From the NCBI GenBank assembly GCA_024400995.1, contig JAKSLU010000012.1, forward strand, positions 1 through 39,276: 39,276 bases of DNA. Reading direction: 5' to 3'. This document shows positions 24,099 through 31,321 of the stretch, one piece after another; within the stretch, counting starts at the first letter, position 1; each line of letters starts with the position of its first letter. The notes below the pieces were generated by a model. That model was not told where the DNA came from and ran no database searches. It saw only the letters and a list, made by a program, of their open reading frames with translations. Source of the stretch: Bacteroidaceae bacterium (GTDB lineage Bacteria; Bacteroidota; Bacteroidia; Bacteroidales; Bacteroidaceae). A program made the position numbers and the translations under genes.

Positions 24099-25391
24099 AT
24101 GCGCAAGTCTCTTTTCCTTACCCTTTTCCTCGTGTGCCTCGGTCTCAGCGCCAAGTACTACCCCTCGTCGGAGGTACAGGAGCGTCGCGACGGGTTGGCA
24201 GCTGGCCGCTTCGGCGTGTGCATCCACTGGGGGCTGTATAGCGCCTTTGCCCAGGGCGAGTGGTTCATGCAGAACGAGGACATCAACCGCGACGAGTACG
24301 CCAAGGCTGCTCAGGCCTTCTATCCCCACAACTTCAACGCCCGCGAGTGGGTCAAGGCCATCAAGGCCGCTGGTGCCAAGTACATCTGCTTCACCACCCG
24401 CCATCATGAGGGCTTCAGTATGTGGAATACCAAGGAGAGCAAGTACAACATCATGAACACTCCCTACGGCAAGGATATCCTCAAGCAGCTCGCCGATGCC
24501 TGCAAGAAGGAAGGCATCGCTCTGCACCTGTACTACAGCCACATCGACTGGACCCGCGACGACTATCCCACAGGCCGTACGGGCAAGAACACTGGCAAGA
24601 ATCCCAAGAAGGAGAACTGGCAGAGCTACTACAAGTTCATGAACGCCCAGCTCACCGAACTCCTCACACAGTATGGTCCCATCCGCTGCATCTGGTTTGA
24701 CGGATGGTGGGATCACGATCAGGATGCCCGCCCCTTCAACTGGCAGTTGGAGGAGCAGTACAACCTCATCCACACTCTCCAGCCTGGCTGCATGGTGGCC
24801 AACAACCACCACCAGAGCCCCTTCGATGGCGAGGACCTGCAGATCTTTGAGCGTGACGTACCCGGCGAGAACACCGCCGAGTGGAACACCTCCGACATCA
24901 GCGCCCTCCCTCTGGAGACCTGCCAGACCATGAACGGCATGTGGGGCTACAAGGTCAAGGACCAGAACTACAAGTCCGTTGACGAACTCATCCGCCTCCT
25001 TGTCCGCACCGCAGGCAAGGGCGCCAACCTCCTGCTCAACGTAGGTCCTCAGCCCGACGGTTCCATTCCCGCAGCCGCCCTTGAGCGCTTTGGAGAGATC
25101 GGCAAGTGGATGAAGAAGTACGGTCCCACTATCTATGGCACCACTGCAGGCCCCACACAGAACGGTGAGGTCTTTGCCTCCACCCGCAAGGGCAAGAAGG
25201 TCTATGTCCACCTCTTTGACCACCAACTCAGCACCGTACAGATGACGCTGGGCGGCAACAAGGTGGAGAACGTCATGCTCTATGGCAGCAAGAAGTCCAT
25301 CAAGTGGAGCATGGCTGGCGACCTCCTTACCTTCACCACCGCCAACGACCGCAAGGAACCCGACAACGTCTATGAGATTACGCTCCGCTAG
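24099..25391 (+). CDS. Exported GH29 alpha-L-fucosidase
   Basis: Retaining alpha-L-fucosidase that removes terminal fucose from glycans. Residues 1-18 are a signal peptide. The GH29 barrel is clear from RFGVCIHWGLYS near 33-44, YICFTTRHHEGFSMW near 89-103 and IRCIWFDGWWD with predicted nucleophile D201. The C-terminal LLLNVGPQPDGSIP motif at about 311-324 is also typical. At 430 residues it is a compact form with only a short C-terminal beta-sandwich (about 340-430). Linkage preference (alpha-1,3/1,4 or other) cannot be told from sequence. The last 20 bases overlap the plug gene in another frame. A heptamer array precedes the start codon. Confidence 0.92.
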   Translation: MRKSLFLTLFLVCLGLSAKYYPSSEVQERRDGLAAGRFGVCIHWGLYSAFAQGEWFMQNEDINRDEYAKAAQAFYPHNFNAREWVKAIKAAGAKYICFTTRHHEGFSMWNTKESKYNIMNTPYGKDILKQLADACKKEGIALHLYYSHIDWTRDDYPTGRTGKNTGKNPKKENWQSYYKFMNAQLTELLTQYGPIRCIWFDGWWDHDQDARPFNWQLEEQYNLIHTLQPGCMVANNHHQSPFDGEDLQIFERDVPGENTAEWNTSDISALPLETCQTMNGMWGYKVKDQNYKSVDELIRLLVRTAGKGANLLLNVGPQPDGSIPAAALERFGEIGKWMKKYGPTIYGTTAGPTQNGEVFASTRKGKKVYVHLFDHQLSTVQMTLGGNKVENVMLYGSKKSIKWSMAGDLLTFTTANDRKEPDNVYEITLR

Positions 25392-26616
25392 CGTACTGCT
25401 GCTGTGCCTCTCCTGCCTCTACTCGATGGCACAGCAGACACGCAGCCTTGTGCCCGACATCAACACAGTGCGCCTGCTTCTCAACGGAGAGGCAGGCCGC
25501 TTGCCTGTGCTACGGTTGGGCAGCAAGGATGTGCTCGAGCTCTCTTTTGACGACTTGACGCATGAGTACGAGCGCTTTGAGTACCGCCTCGTACACTGCG
25601 ACCGCGACTGGCAGCCCTCCGAGGGCATACTCCTCAGCGATGCCGTAGATTACATCCAGGAGAGCACACCCATCGAGGAGTACGACTACTCCATGAACAC
25701 GCTGCAGCTCTACACGCACTACCGTTTTGAGGTACCCTCCGACGATGCCCGCCCCCGCATTTCGGGCAACTACCGCATTGAGGTGGCCCGCGATGGCGAC
25801 TATGAGGACGGTCTGGTGGCCGAGGCCTGCTTTATGGTAACCGAGGACCGTGTCAACATCAGCCTCTCCACCACCGACGACACCGAGGTGGACTGGCGTG
25901 TAGCCCATCAACAGGTATTGCTCGGCGTAGATTACGGCCGCATGTCACCCCTGCCCAGCAATCCCCGTGAGGAGTTCACCACCGTGGTGCTCCAGAACCA
26001 ACGCTGGGACAACGCCCGTCGTAACGTGGCTCCTGACTATCTCATCGGTAACACAATGAAGTGGGAGCACGCCCGTGGCCTCGTCTTCCCCGCCGGCAAC
26101 GAGTACCGCCGCTTTGAGAACACCACATCCCGCCACGCCGCCATGGGCATGGAGTCTCTGCGCTACTATGAGCCCTACTACCATGCCACCCTGCGCCTGG
26201 CAGAGCCCCGCCGCAACTACATCTACGAGCAGGACAAGAACGGTCTGCGCGTCATCCGCACCATCGATAGTCCTGACATCGACACCCAGGCGGAGTACAT
26301 GTACGTCCACTTTGAACTTGCCATGAACCAACTCCCTGAGGGCCAGCACGTCTATGTGCAGAGTCAGTGGTCAGGCGACTGGCTGAGTCCCGACAACGAG
26401 CTCTACTACAATGCAGAGCGTGGCATCTATGAGCGTGCCCTCTACCTCAAGCAGGGTTACTACAACTTTCAGTACCTTGTCAGCAACTCCCCTACCCAGC
26501 CTGGACGCACGGCTCCTATCGAGGGCGACTACTTCCAGACCGAGAACGAATATAACGTCCTCGTCTATTACCGCAACCCCTTTGACCGATACGACCGGTT
26601 GGTGGGGTACAGATGA
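25372..26616 (+). CDS. Type IX secretion system plug protein (DUF5103)
   Basis: Member of the DUF5103/T9SS plug family. In the studied Flavobacterium complex, Plug closes the periplasmic end of the SprA pore when cargo is absent. The ATG at 25372 is preferred over one 90 bases upstream because it begins a proper signal peptide (MRLRSASVLLLCLSCLYSMA); the upstream extension lies inside the fucosidase frame and is Ser/Pro/Thr-rich shadow. The 414-residue product has the N-terminal beta-sandwich (LVHCDRDW near 84 and the following DYIQES) and the C-terminal region (QSQWSGDW and QGYYNFQYL). It overlaps the fucosidase by 20 bases and the possible upstream Nudix start by four. Its presence with sprA indicates a functional T9SS. 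Confidence 0.88.
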   Translation: MRLRSASVLLLCLSCLYSMAQQTRSLVPDINTVRLLLNGEAGRLPVLRLGSKDVLELSFDDLTHEYERFEYRLVHCDRDWQPSEGILLSDAVDYIQESTPIEEYDYSMNTLQLYTHYRFEVPSDDARPRISGNYRIEVARDGDYEDGLVAEACFMVTEDRVNISLSTTDDTEVDWRVAHQQVLLGVDYGRMSPLPSNPREEFTTVVLQNQRWDNARRNVAPDYLIGNTMKWEHARGLVFPAGNEYRRFENTTSRHAAMGMESLRYYEPYYHATLRLAEPRRNYIYEQDKNGLRVIRTIDSPDIDTQAEYMYVHFELAMNQLPEGQHVYVQSQWSGDWLSPDNELYYNAERGIYERALYLKQGYYNFQYLVSNSPTQPGRTAPIEGDYFQTENEYNVLVYYRNPFDRYDRLVGYR

Positions 26617-26681
26617 CGAAAACGAAACGGCTACGCCTACGAAACGCTGCGCTACGAAAACGAAGACGAAAACGAAAACCC
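26617..26681 (+). repeat. CGAAA-rich interspersed repeat, copy 1 (before the Nudix gene)
   Basis: A stretch of about 65 bp built from ACGAAAACG and GGCTACGCCTACGAAA words. It closely matches the segment at 30022-30104 within the glycosyltransferase gene; the shared core differs by a few substitutions and small gaps. It fills the space between the plug gene stop and the ATG at 26682. Confidence 0.75.
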
Positions 26682-27218
26682 ATGCACGCCGACAACCCAC
26701 TCTATCTCTTCCGCTACTGCCCTCTGTGTGGTGCAGATGGCTTTGCAGAGCACGCCGACAATGCGCGCCGTTGCCCCTCGTGTGGTTTCACCTACTACAC
26801 CAATCCGCGCGGTGCCACCGTCGCCATCATTCGCAATGACCACGACGAACTCCTCGTAGCCACCCGCGCCAACGACCCGGGCCGTGGCATGCTCGACATG
26901 GTAGGCGGGTTCATGGATCTAGGCGAGACAGCCGAGGAGGCCATGTGCCGTGAGATCAGGGAGGAGTCCGGTCTCAACTTTGCCCCCAACGAATTGCACT
27001 ACCTCTGTTCGCAGGCCAACATCTATCCCTACGGCGGCATCACGCTCCATACCATAGACCTCTTCTTTGAGATACGTGTGCAGGGTCGCCCCGCCATACA
27101 GGCACAGGACGATGTGGCTCGTCTGCAGTGGATTCCCATTAGCCAATTACGCATAGAGGACTTTGCCTTCAAGTCCATTCGCACTGGCCTCCAACAGTAC
27201 CTAACCACTCATCCCTAA
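26682..27218 (+). CDS. Nudix hydrolase with N-terminal zinc ribbon
   Basis: Probably hydrolyses a nucleoside diphosphate derivative (NADH-pyrophosphatase or ADP-ribose type). The product from this ATG has 178 residues: a four-cysteine zinc ribbon (CPLCG and CPSCG) near 12-35, then a Nudix fold with the box GGFMDLGETAEEA-x2-REIREESGL near 70-92, matching GX5EX7REUXEEXGU. A start at 26613 (ATGA overlap with the plug stop) would add 23 very basic residues translated from the interspersed repeat; I prefer 26682 because the added part is repeat-derived. If 26613 is used, the repeat is a recent N-terminal extension. Substrate unknown. Confidence 0.87.
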   Translation: MHADNPLYLFRYCPLCGADGFAEHADNARRCPSCGFTYYTNPRGATVAIIRNDHDELLVATRANDPGRGMLDMVGGFMDLGETAEEAMCREIREESGLNFAPNELHYLCSQANIYPYGGITLHTIDLFFEIRVQGRPAIQAQDDVARLQWIPISQLRIEDFAFKSIRTGLQQYLTTHP

Positions 27219-27222
27219 CCCC

Positions 27223-28128
27223 ATGTCCTTCCTTGTCCGTTGGCTCATCATAGTTCTGTCGCACCTCCCTTTCGGGGTGCTCTATGCTCTGTCGGACATA
27301 CTCTACTATCCACTGTACTACGTCATCAGGTACCGCCGCCGCATTGTGCGCCACAACCTGACGACCTGCTTTCCCGACAAGTCCGAGAGTGAGATACGAG
27401 ACATAGAGCATAAGTTCTACCACTTCTTTGTGGACATGATGCTGGAGACCTGCAAGCTGGCCAGCCTCACCCCCACAGAGCTCAGACAGCGTGTCCGTTT
27501 TACCAACCCCGAACTGATCACCGACTCTCTGGCCGAAGGTCAGTCCGTGGCCACCTACCTTGGCCACTACTGCAACTGGGAGTGGATGAGCAGCATCGGT
27601 CTCTGGCTCCACGATGGCGACGTGTGCGGACAGGTATATCACCGTCTGCGCAGCGATGCCATGGACACACTCATGCGGCAGTTGCGCGAACGCTGCGGCA
27701 GCACCTGCGTAGAGATGCGTCAGACTGCCCGCTTTGTGGCCTCGATGCAGTCCCAGCACAGGCCCTGCCTCCTTGCCCTCATAGCCGATCACTCCCCCAA
27801 GCGCAGAGACATCAGGCACTACACCCGCTTTCTCCATCACAACACACCCGTGCTTATAGGCCCTGAAAAGCTCATCAAGCACTTTGGCTACAAGCCCCTC
27901 TTTGCCACCTCGCGCAGAGTCGGCAGAGGCTACTACGAGGTGGAGTTCAGCCTGCTCCATCCCGATCCCACTTCACTCCCCGACTACCAGTTGAGCGACC
28001 TCTACTTTGAGCGACTGGAGGAGGAGATCAATGCACAACCTGAGTACTACCTGTGGACCCACAACCGCTTCAAGTACGCTCAGGAGGAGAACATCAGTCG
28101 GCCCGCCGAAAAGTCAATGACTCAATGA
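27223..28128 (+). CDS. LpxL/HtrB-type lipid A acyltransferase
   Basis: Inner-membrane acyltransferase of the lysophospholipid/lipid A acyltransferase family, expected to add a secondary acyl chain to lipid A. Residues 1-35 include a membrane anchor, followed by RRRIVRHNL. The catalytic motif reads H115-YCNW-E120, HX4E in place of HX4D, which I recall as common in Bacteroidetes members. LIADHSPKR near 186-194 fits the second conserved block. At 301 residues it is a normal length. It begins 4 bases after the Nudix stop. With lpxK it forms a lipid A theme; the following Stealth and glycosyltransferase genes extend the envelope theme. Confidence 0.87.
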   Translation: MSFLVRWLIIVLSHLPFGVLYALSDILYYPLYYVIRYRRRIVRHNLTTCFPDKSESEIRDIEHKFYHFFVDMMLETCKLASLTPTELRQRVRFTNPELITDSLAEGQSVATYLGHYCNWEWMSSIGLWLHDGDVCGQVYHRLRSDAMDTLMRQLRERCGSTCVEMRQTARFVASMQSQHRPCLLALIADHSPKRRDIRHYTRFLHHNTPVLIGPEKLIKHFGYKPLFATSRRVGRGYYEVEFSLLHPDPTSLPDYQLSDLYFERLEEEINAQPEYYLWTHNRFKYAQEENISRPAEKSMTQ

Positions 28129-28146
28129 ATAGATAACTCGCCCCTA

Positions 28147-29148
28147 ATGATACATATGGATATAGATTTTGTAGTAACATGGGTTGACATGGACGACCCC
28201 AAGTGGCAGGAGGAGTTTGCTCAGTACTCCGGCAGGAAGGGAAACACCAAGAACGGTGTCTCCAAGGCCCGCTTCCGCGACCACGGCTTCCTTCGCTACT
28301 GGTTCCGCGGCATAGAGAAGTTTGCCCCCTGGGTACGCACGATACACTTTGTCACCAGTGGCCAGAAGCCCGAGTGGCTCGATGAGAGCAACCCCAAGCT
28401 GCACCTCGTCCACCATCGCGACTTCATCCCTGAGGAATTCCTACCCACCTACAACTCCGTGGTCATCGAGCGCTACATGTACCGCATCCCCGGGCTGTCG
28501 GAGCACTTTGTCTATTTCAACGACGACTTCTTTATCACCAACCCCATCACGCCGGAGCGCTTCTTCCGTGGGGGTCTGCCCTGCGATATTGCGGTATTCA
28601 CCTACAACCCCTCTTGGTCACAGTGGTACGTCCGCATCAAGAACAACATCCGCCTCATCAACCAGCACTTCAGCAAGCGTGAGGTCATGCGCCAGTGGCA
28701 CGACAAGTGGTTCCACCCCTCCTATGGCAGCAAAGCCCGCTGGAACTACCTCCTCCGCTACTACCCCAGGTTCATCACCCTGCGTGTCCCCCACAACGCC
28801 CAGCCCTACCTGCGTTCCACCTTTGAGGATGTATGGGAGACAGTGGGCGATGAGCTGACGCGCACCTCCGTCAACCGTTTCCGCGCTCTCGACGACTACA
28901 CCCCTGAGCTCTTCCGCATCTGGCAGATATGCCGCGGACAGTTTGAGCCCTACAACACCTACCAGGACACCAAGATGTTCCCTCTGATGGTCAAACCCAA
29001 GCAGGCCATCCGTGCCATCCGCAAGCAGTCCTACTCCCTCATCTGCCTCAACGACAATGTGCACATCCGTCACTACGACGAGGTGATGAGCCAGATTAGC
29101 CAGGCCTTTGAGAGCATACTGCCTGAGCCGTCCAGCTACGAGAAATAA
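28147..29148 (+). CDS. Stealth-family sugar-phosphate transferase (copy 1)
   Basis: Stealth proteins transfer hexose-1-phosphate from nucleotide sugars to build phosphodiester-linked surface polysaccharides; the family includes GlcNAc-1-phosphotransferases. Conserved region 1 is DFVVTWVDMDDPKW near residues 6-19. Region 2 runs from DHGFLRYWFRGIEKFAPW through RIPGLSEHFVYFNDDFFI near residues 38-138. Region 3 lies around 194-256 and the closing CLNDN motif is near 298. Length 333. A second in-frame ATG at 28156 (MDIDFVV) is an equally good start. It lies 18 bases after the acyltransferase and 12 before the glycosyltransferase gene. The other copy is at 37627. Confidence 0.88.
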   Translation: MIHMDIDFVVTWVDMDDPKWQEEFAQYSGRKGNTKNGVSKARFRDHGFLRYWFRGIEKFAPWVRTIHFVTSGQKPEWLDESNPKLHLVHHRDFIPEEFLPTYNSVVIERYMYRIPGLSEHFVYFNDDFFITNPITPERFFRGGLPCDIAVFTYNPSWSQWYVRIKNNIRLINQHFSKREVMRQWHDKWFHPSYGSKARWNYLLRYYPRFITLRVPHNAQPYLRSTFEDVWETVGDELTRTSVNRFRALDDYTPELFRIWQICRGQFEPYNTYQDTKMFPLMVKPKQAIRAIRKQSYSLICLNDNVHIRHYDEVMSQISQAFESILPEPSSYEK

Positions 29149-29160
29149 CACCCACTCCTC

Positions 29161-30878
29161 ATGAACAAAGTACTTGCCGAGGCCATCGCAGGCTTGATTC
29201 CGCACAAGATGACACGCAACCGCTGGCGTGGCCTTCTGCGCTATGGTCTCACCGATGCTGTCCGCCTCTTGCACCAGCTCCGTCAGCCCCACGCAGAGCC
29301 AGAGCACTATCTGTGCGTCTGCGCCATTGCCAAGAATGAAGGACCCTACTTTGAGGAGTGGATCGAGTGGCACCTGCAGCAGGGTGTGCAGAAGTTCTAT
29401 ATCTACGACAACGAGAGCACCGACAACACCCGTCAGGTGCTCGATCCCTATATTCGCAAGGGCAGTACATCTCCTGGCCTGGCTATCGTCGCCAGCTCGC
29501 TGCTTACGACCACTGTCTGGCCCAGCACCGCTATGAGGCCCGCTGGATAGCTTTCATCGACCTCGACGAGTTCATAGTTCCCGTGCAGGATGGCAGCATA
29601 CCGCAGTTCCTGTGCCGCATGGAGCAGTATGCCGCCGTGGAAATCAACTGGCTCATCTACGGCAGTAGCGGACAGAAGGAGCGAGCCAAGGGTGGCGTGA
29701 TGGAGCGTTTCCGCCGCCACTCCCTGCCAGAGCATCCGCTCAACCGCCACGTCAAGAGCATCGTCCAGCCCCGCCGCGTCTTCAACATGATTGGCTGCCA
29801 CGAGGCCTGCCGCATATCTGGTCTCTCAGCCGACTCCCATGGACTGCCCATCATGCGCCACTTCAGAGAGCGCGAGCCCCAGCAGGATGTCATCCGCATC
29901 AACCACTATGCCGTGCGCTCGCTGGAGGAGTTCCGCGAAAAACAGCAGCGCGGTCGTGCCAGCGGTACCCAGACCTCGGTGCCTATGGAGTACTTTACGC
30001 GCTACGACCTCAATGATATAGAGGACGAAACGGCTGAGCCAACGAAAACGAAACGGCTGAGCCTACGAAACGGCTGCGCCTACGAAAACGAAAACGAAAA
30101 CGCAGAGCAGCCGCGCATCGTGGTGTCCATGACCTCCTTTCCAGCAGCCATTACCTATGCCACACAAGCCATCCGTTCGCTGCTCACAGGCTCTGTACTG
30201 CCCGACCGCCTAGTGCTCTACCTCACCCTCTCACAGTTCAGAGAGGGAGAGTTGCCTGAGGAACTCGTGCAGCTGGCGGAGACCAATCCCCGCTTTGAGA
30301 TACGCGACTACCCTCGCGACATCCGTTCCTACCGCAAGCTCATTCCCGCTCTTACTGACTTCCCTGAGGCTCTCATAGTCACCGTTGACGATGATGTCCA
30401 TTACCATCGTCACATGCTACGTGATCTGCTTGCCCTCCATGAGCGCCATCCCCATGCCGTCCTGGCCCATCGTGCCAAGCGCATCCATTGGGGCCGCCCC
30501 TATCGTCAGTGGACCAAGTACCGTTGGTACCACTTTCTCCTCCAGCGCATCCACCGCAGTTACCTCAATCTACAGACAGGCGTAGGTGGCGTACTCTACC
30601 CTCCCCACTCGTTGCGTCCAGACATGATGAAGGAGGAACTCTTCACGCAGCTGGCTCCTAGCACGGACGACATCTGGTTTTGGGCAGCCGGTGTGCTCAA
30701 CGGGTATCCCGTCATTCCCGTACCCTTTGGCCGCAACAAGCCCCGAGGCCTCCACAAGCCCAAGCAACTCTCGCTCAAGACCACCAACTTCCGTGGTGGT
30801 ACCGACCGCAACCTAGCCGCCCTTCAGGCCATCTGCAAGTACTATCCCGAACTGGAGCAGAAAATTAGGCAGAAGTAG
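29161..30878 (+). pseudogene. Frameshifted two-domain glycosyltransferase (GT92-like plus second GT domain)
   Basis: The first reading frame (29161-29550) encodes the start of a GT92/GT2-like enzyme with CAIAKNEGPYFEEWIEWHLQQG and FYIYDNEST. Homology then continues in another frame from about 29463: QYISWPGYRRQLAAYDHCL, then ARWIAFIDLDEF with an acidic motif. Restoring one base, most simply a missing C in GGCAG at about 29461-29465, joins the frames. The second frame then continues without stop to 30878 and contains a second domain from about 30114 (PRIVVSMTSFPAAI, DDDV near 30388), resembling another glycosyltransferase group. The two domains are joined by an Asn/Glu-rich linker made of the CGAAA-rich repeat. 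Either a real inactivating mutation or a sequencing error; the GT function is family-based. Confidence 0.75.
30022..30104 (+). repeat. CGAAA-rich interspersed repeat, copy 2 (linker between GT domains)
   Basis: About 80 bp of ACGAAACGGCTGAGCC and ACGAAAACG units, read in frame as a linker with repeated Asn-Glu. It matches the segment at 26617-26681 closely, with one additional unit at the left. Confidence 0.75.
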
Positions 30879-30905
30879 TTGAATAACACTTTTTTCAGCC
30901 AGAGC

Positions 30906-30936
30906 TTGGCTATATGCAAAATTAATCGTAAATTTG
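30906..30936 (+). promoter_or_regulatory. Promoter in the gap before the GH27-GH95 gene
   Basis: TTG (30906-30908) and TAAATTTG (30929-30936), 20 bp apart, match the Bacteroidetes consensus. Transcription would start near 30943, almost 380 bases before the next gene and ahead of the terminator-like hairpin at 31154-31204, so it may drive a small RNA. Confidence 0.65.
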
Positions 30937-30942
30937 CAACGG

Positions 30943-31204
30943 CAAATCTCTCACAATCAGCTATTCCGTGCTCCACATCTCCTACATACACCCTTCATTC
31001 TGTGCTTCAAGACGAGGCATAGGATGCTGGCTTGAAGGAAGCACAATGCACACGCCAGATCATAACTCCCTTTATATCAAATATATGGGGGGGGGTAAGG
31101 CTAGCGCCTACTCTCGCTCAGGACCTCCCAACATATACAAGTGAGACATACATGAGTCTGCACTCCGTGCTCCCTCGCTGGAGCATGGAGAGCAGACTCC
31201 TTTT
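30943..31204 (+). ncRNA. Candidate small RNA or attenuated leader
   Basis: About 260 nt between a good promoter and an intrinsic terminator, with no convincing coding frame. An internal hairpin at 31001-31045 pairs TGTGCTTCAAG with CTTGAAG-gaa-GCACA, and the transcript would end in the 46-base hairpin at 31154-31199 followed by CTTTT. A run of nine G is at 31087-31095. It could be an independent small RNA, the long 3' region of the glycosyltransferase mRNA, or an attenuator for the GH27-GH95 gene. Confidence 0.45.
31154..31204 (+). terminator. Strong intrinsic terminator
   Basis: GAGTCTGC (31154-31161) pairs with GCAGACTC (31192-31199), and inside it CTCC and TGCTCC pair with GGAGCA and GGAG around a six-base loop; only two mismatches interrupt the 46-base hairpin. 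It is followed by C and four T. Confidence 0.75.
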
Positions 31205-31214
31205 GTATGCGCCT

Positions 31215-31244
31215 TTTGTATAGGTCAGGTTCTATATATACTTG
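31215..31244 (+). promoter_or_regulatory. Possible promoter of the GH27-GH95 gene
   Basis: TTTG (31215-31218), 18 bp, then TATACTTG (31237-31244), one base from TAnnTTTG. It lies just after the terminator at 31154-31204 and would give a leader of about 70 nt that is AT-rich with two TTATTAAC words, like the leader of the M60 gene. Confidence 0.55.
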
Positions 31245-31321
31245 TATAGCCTGCCATAAGCACAGAAAAACACATTTTTATTAACTATTTTATTAACCTT
31301 ACAAACCTAATCAACCTCTAA

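Noticed and set aside
25282-25371. 30-residue upstream extension of the plug protein
   Set aside because: It lies wholly inside the fucosidase gene in another frame, is Ser/Thr/Pro-rich and would bury the clear signal peptide that begins at 25372.
29440-29470. Programmed ribosomal frameshift in the glycosyltransferase gene
   Set aside because: No slippery heptamer and no stop-plus-stimulator arrangement at the frame junction; a single-base deletion explains it more simply.
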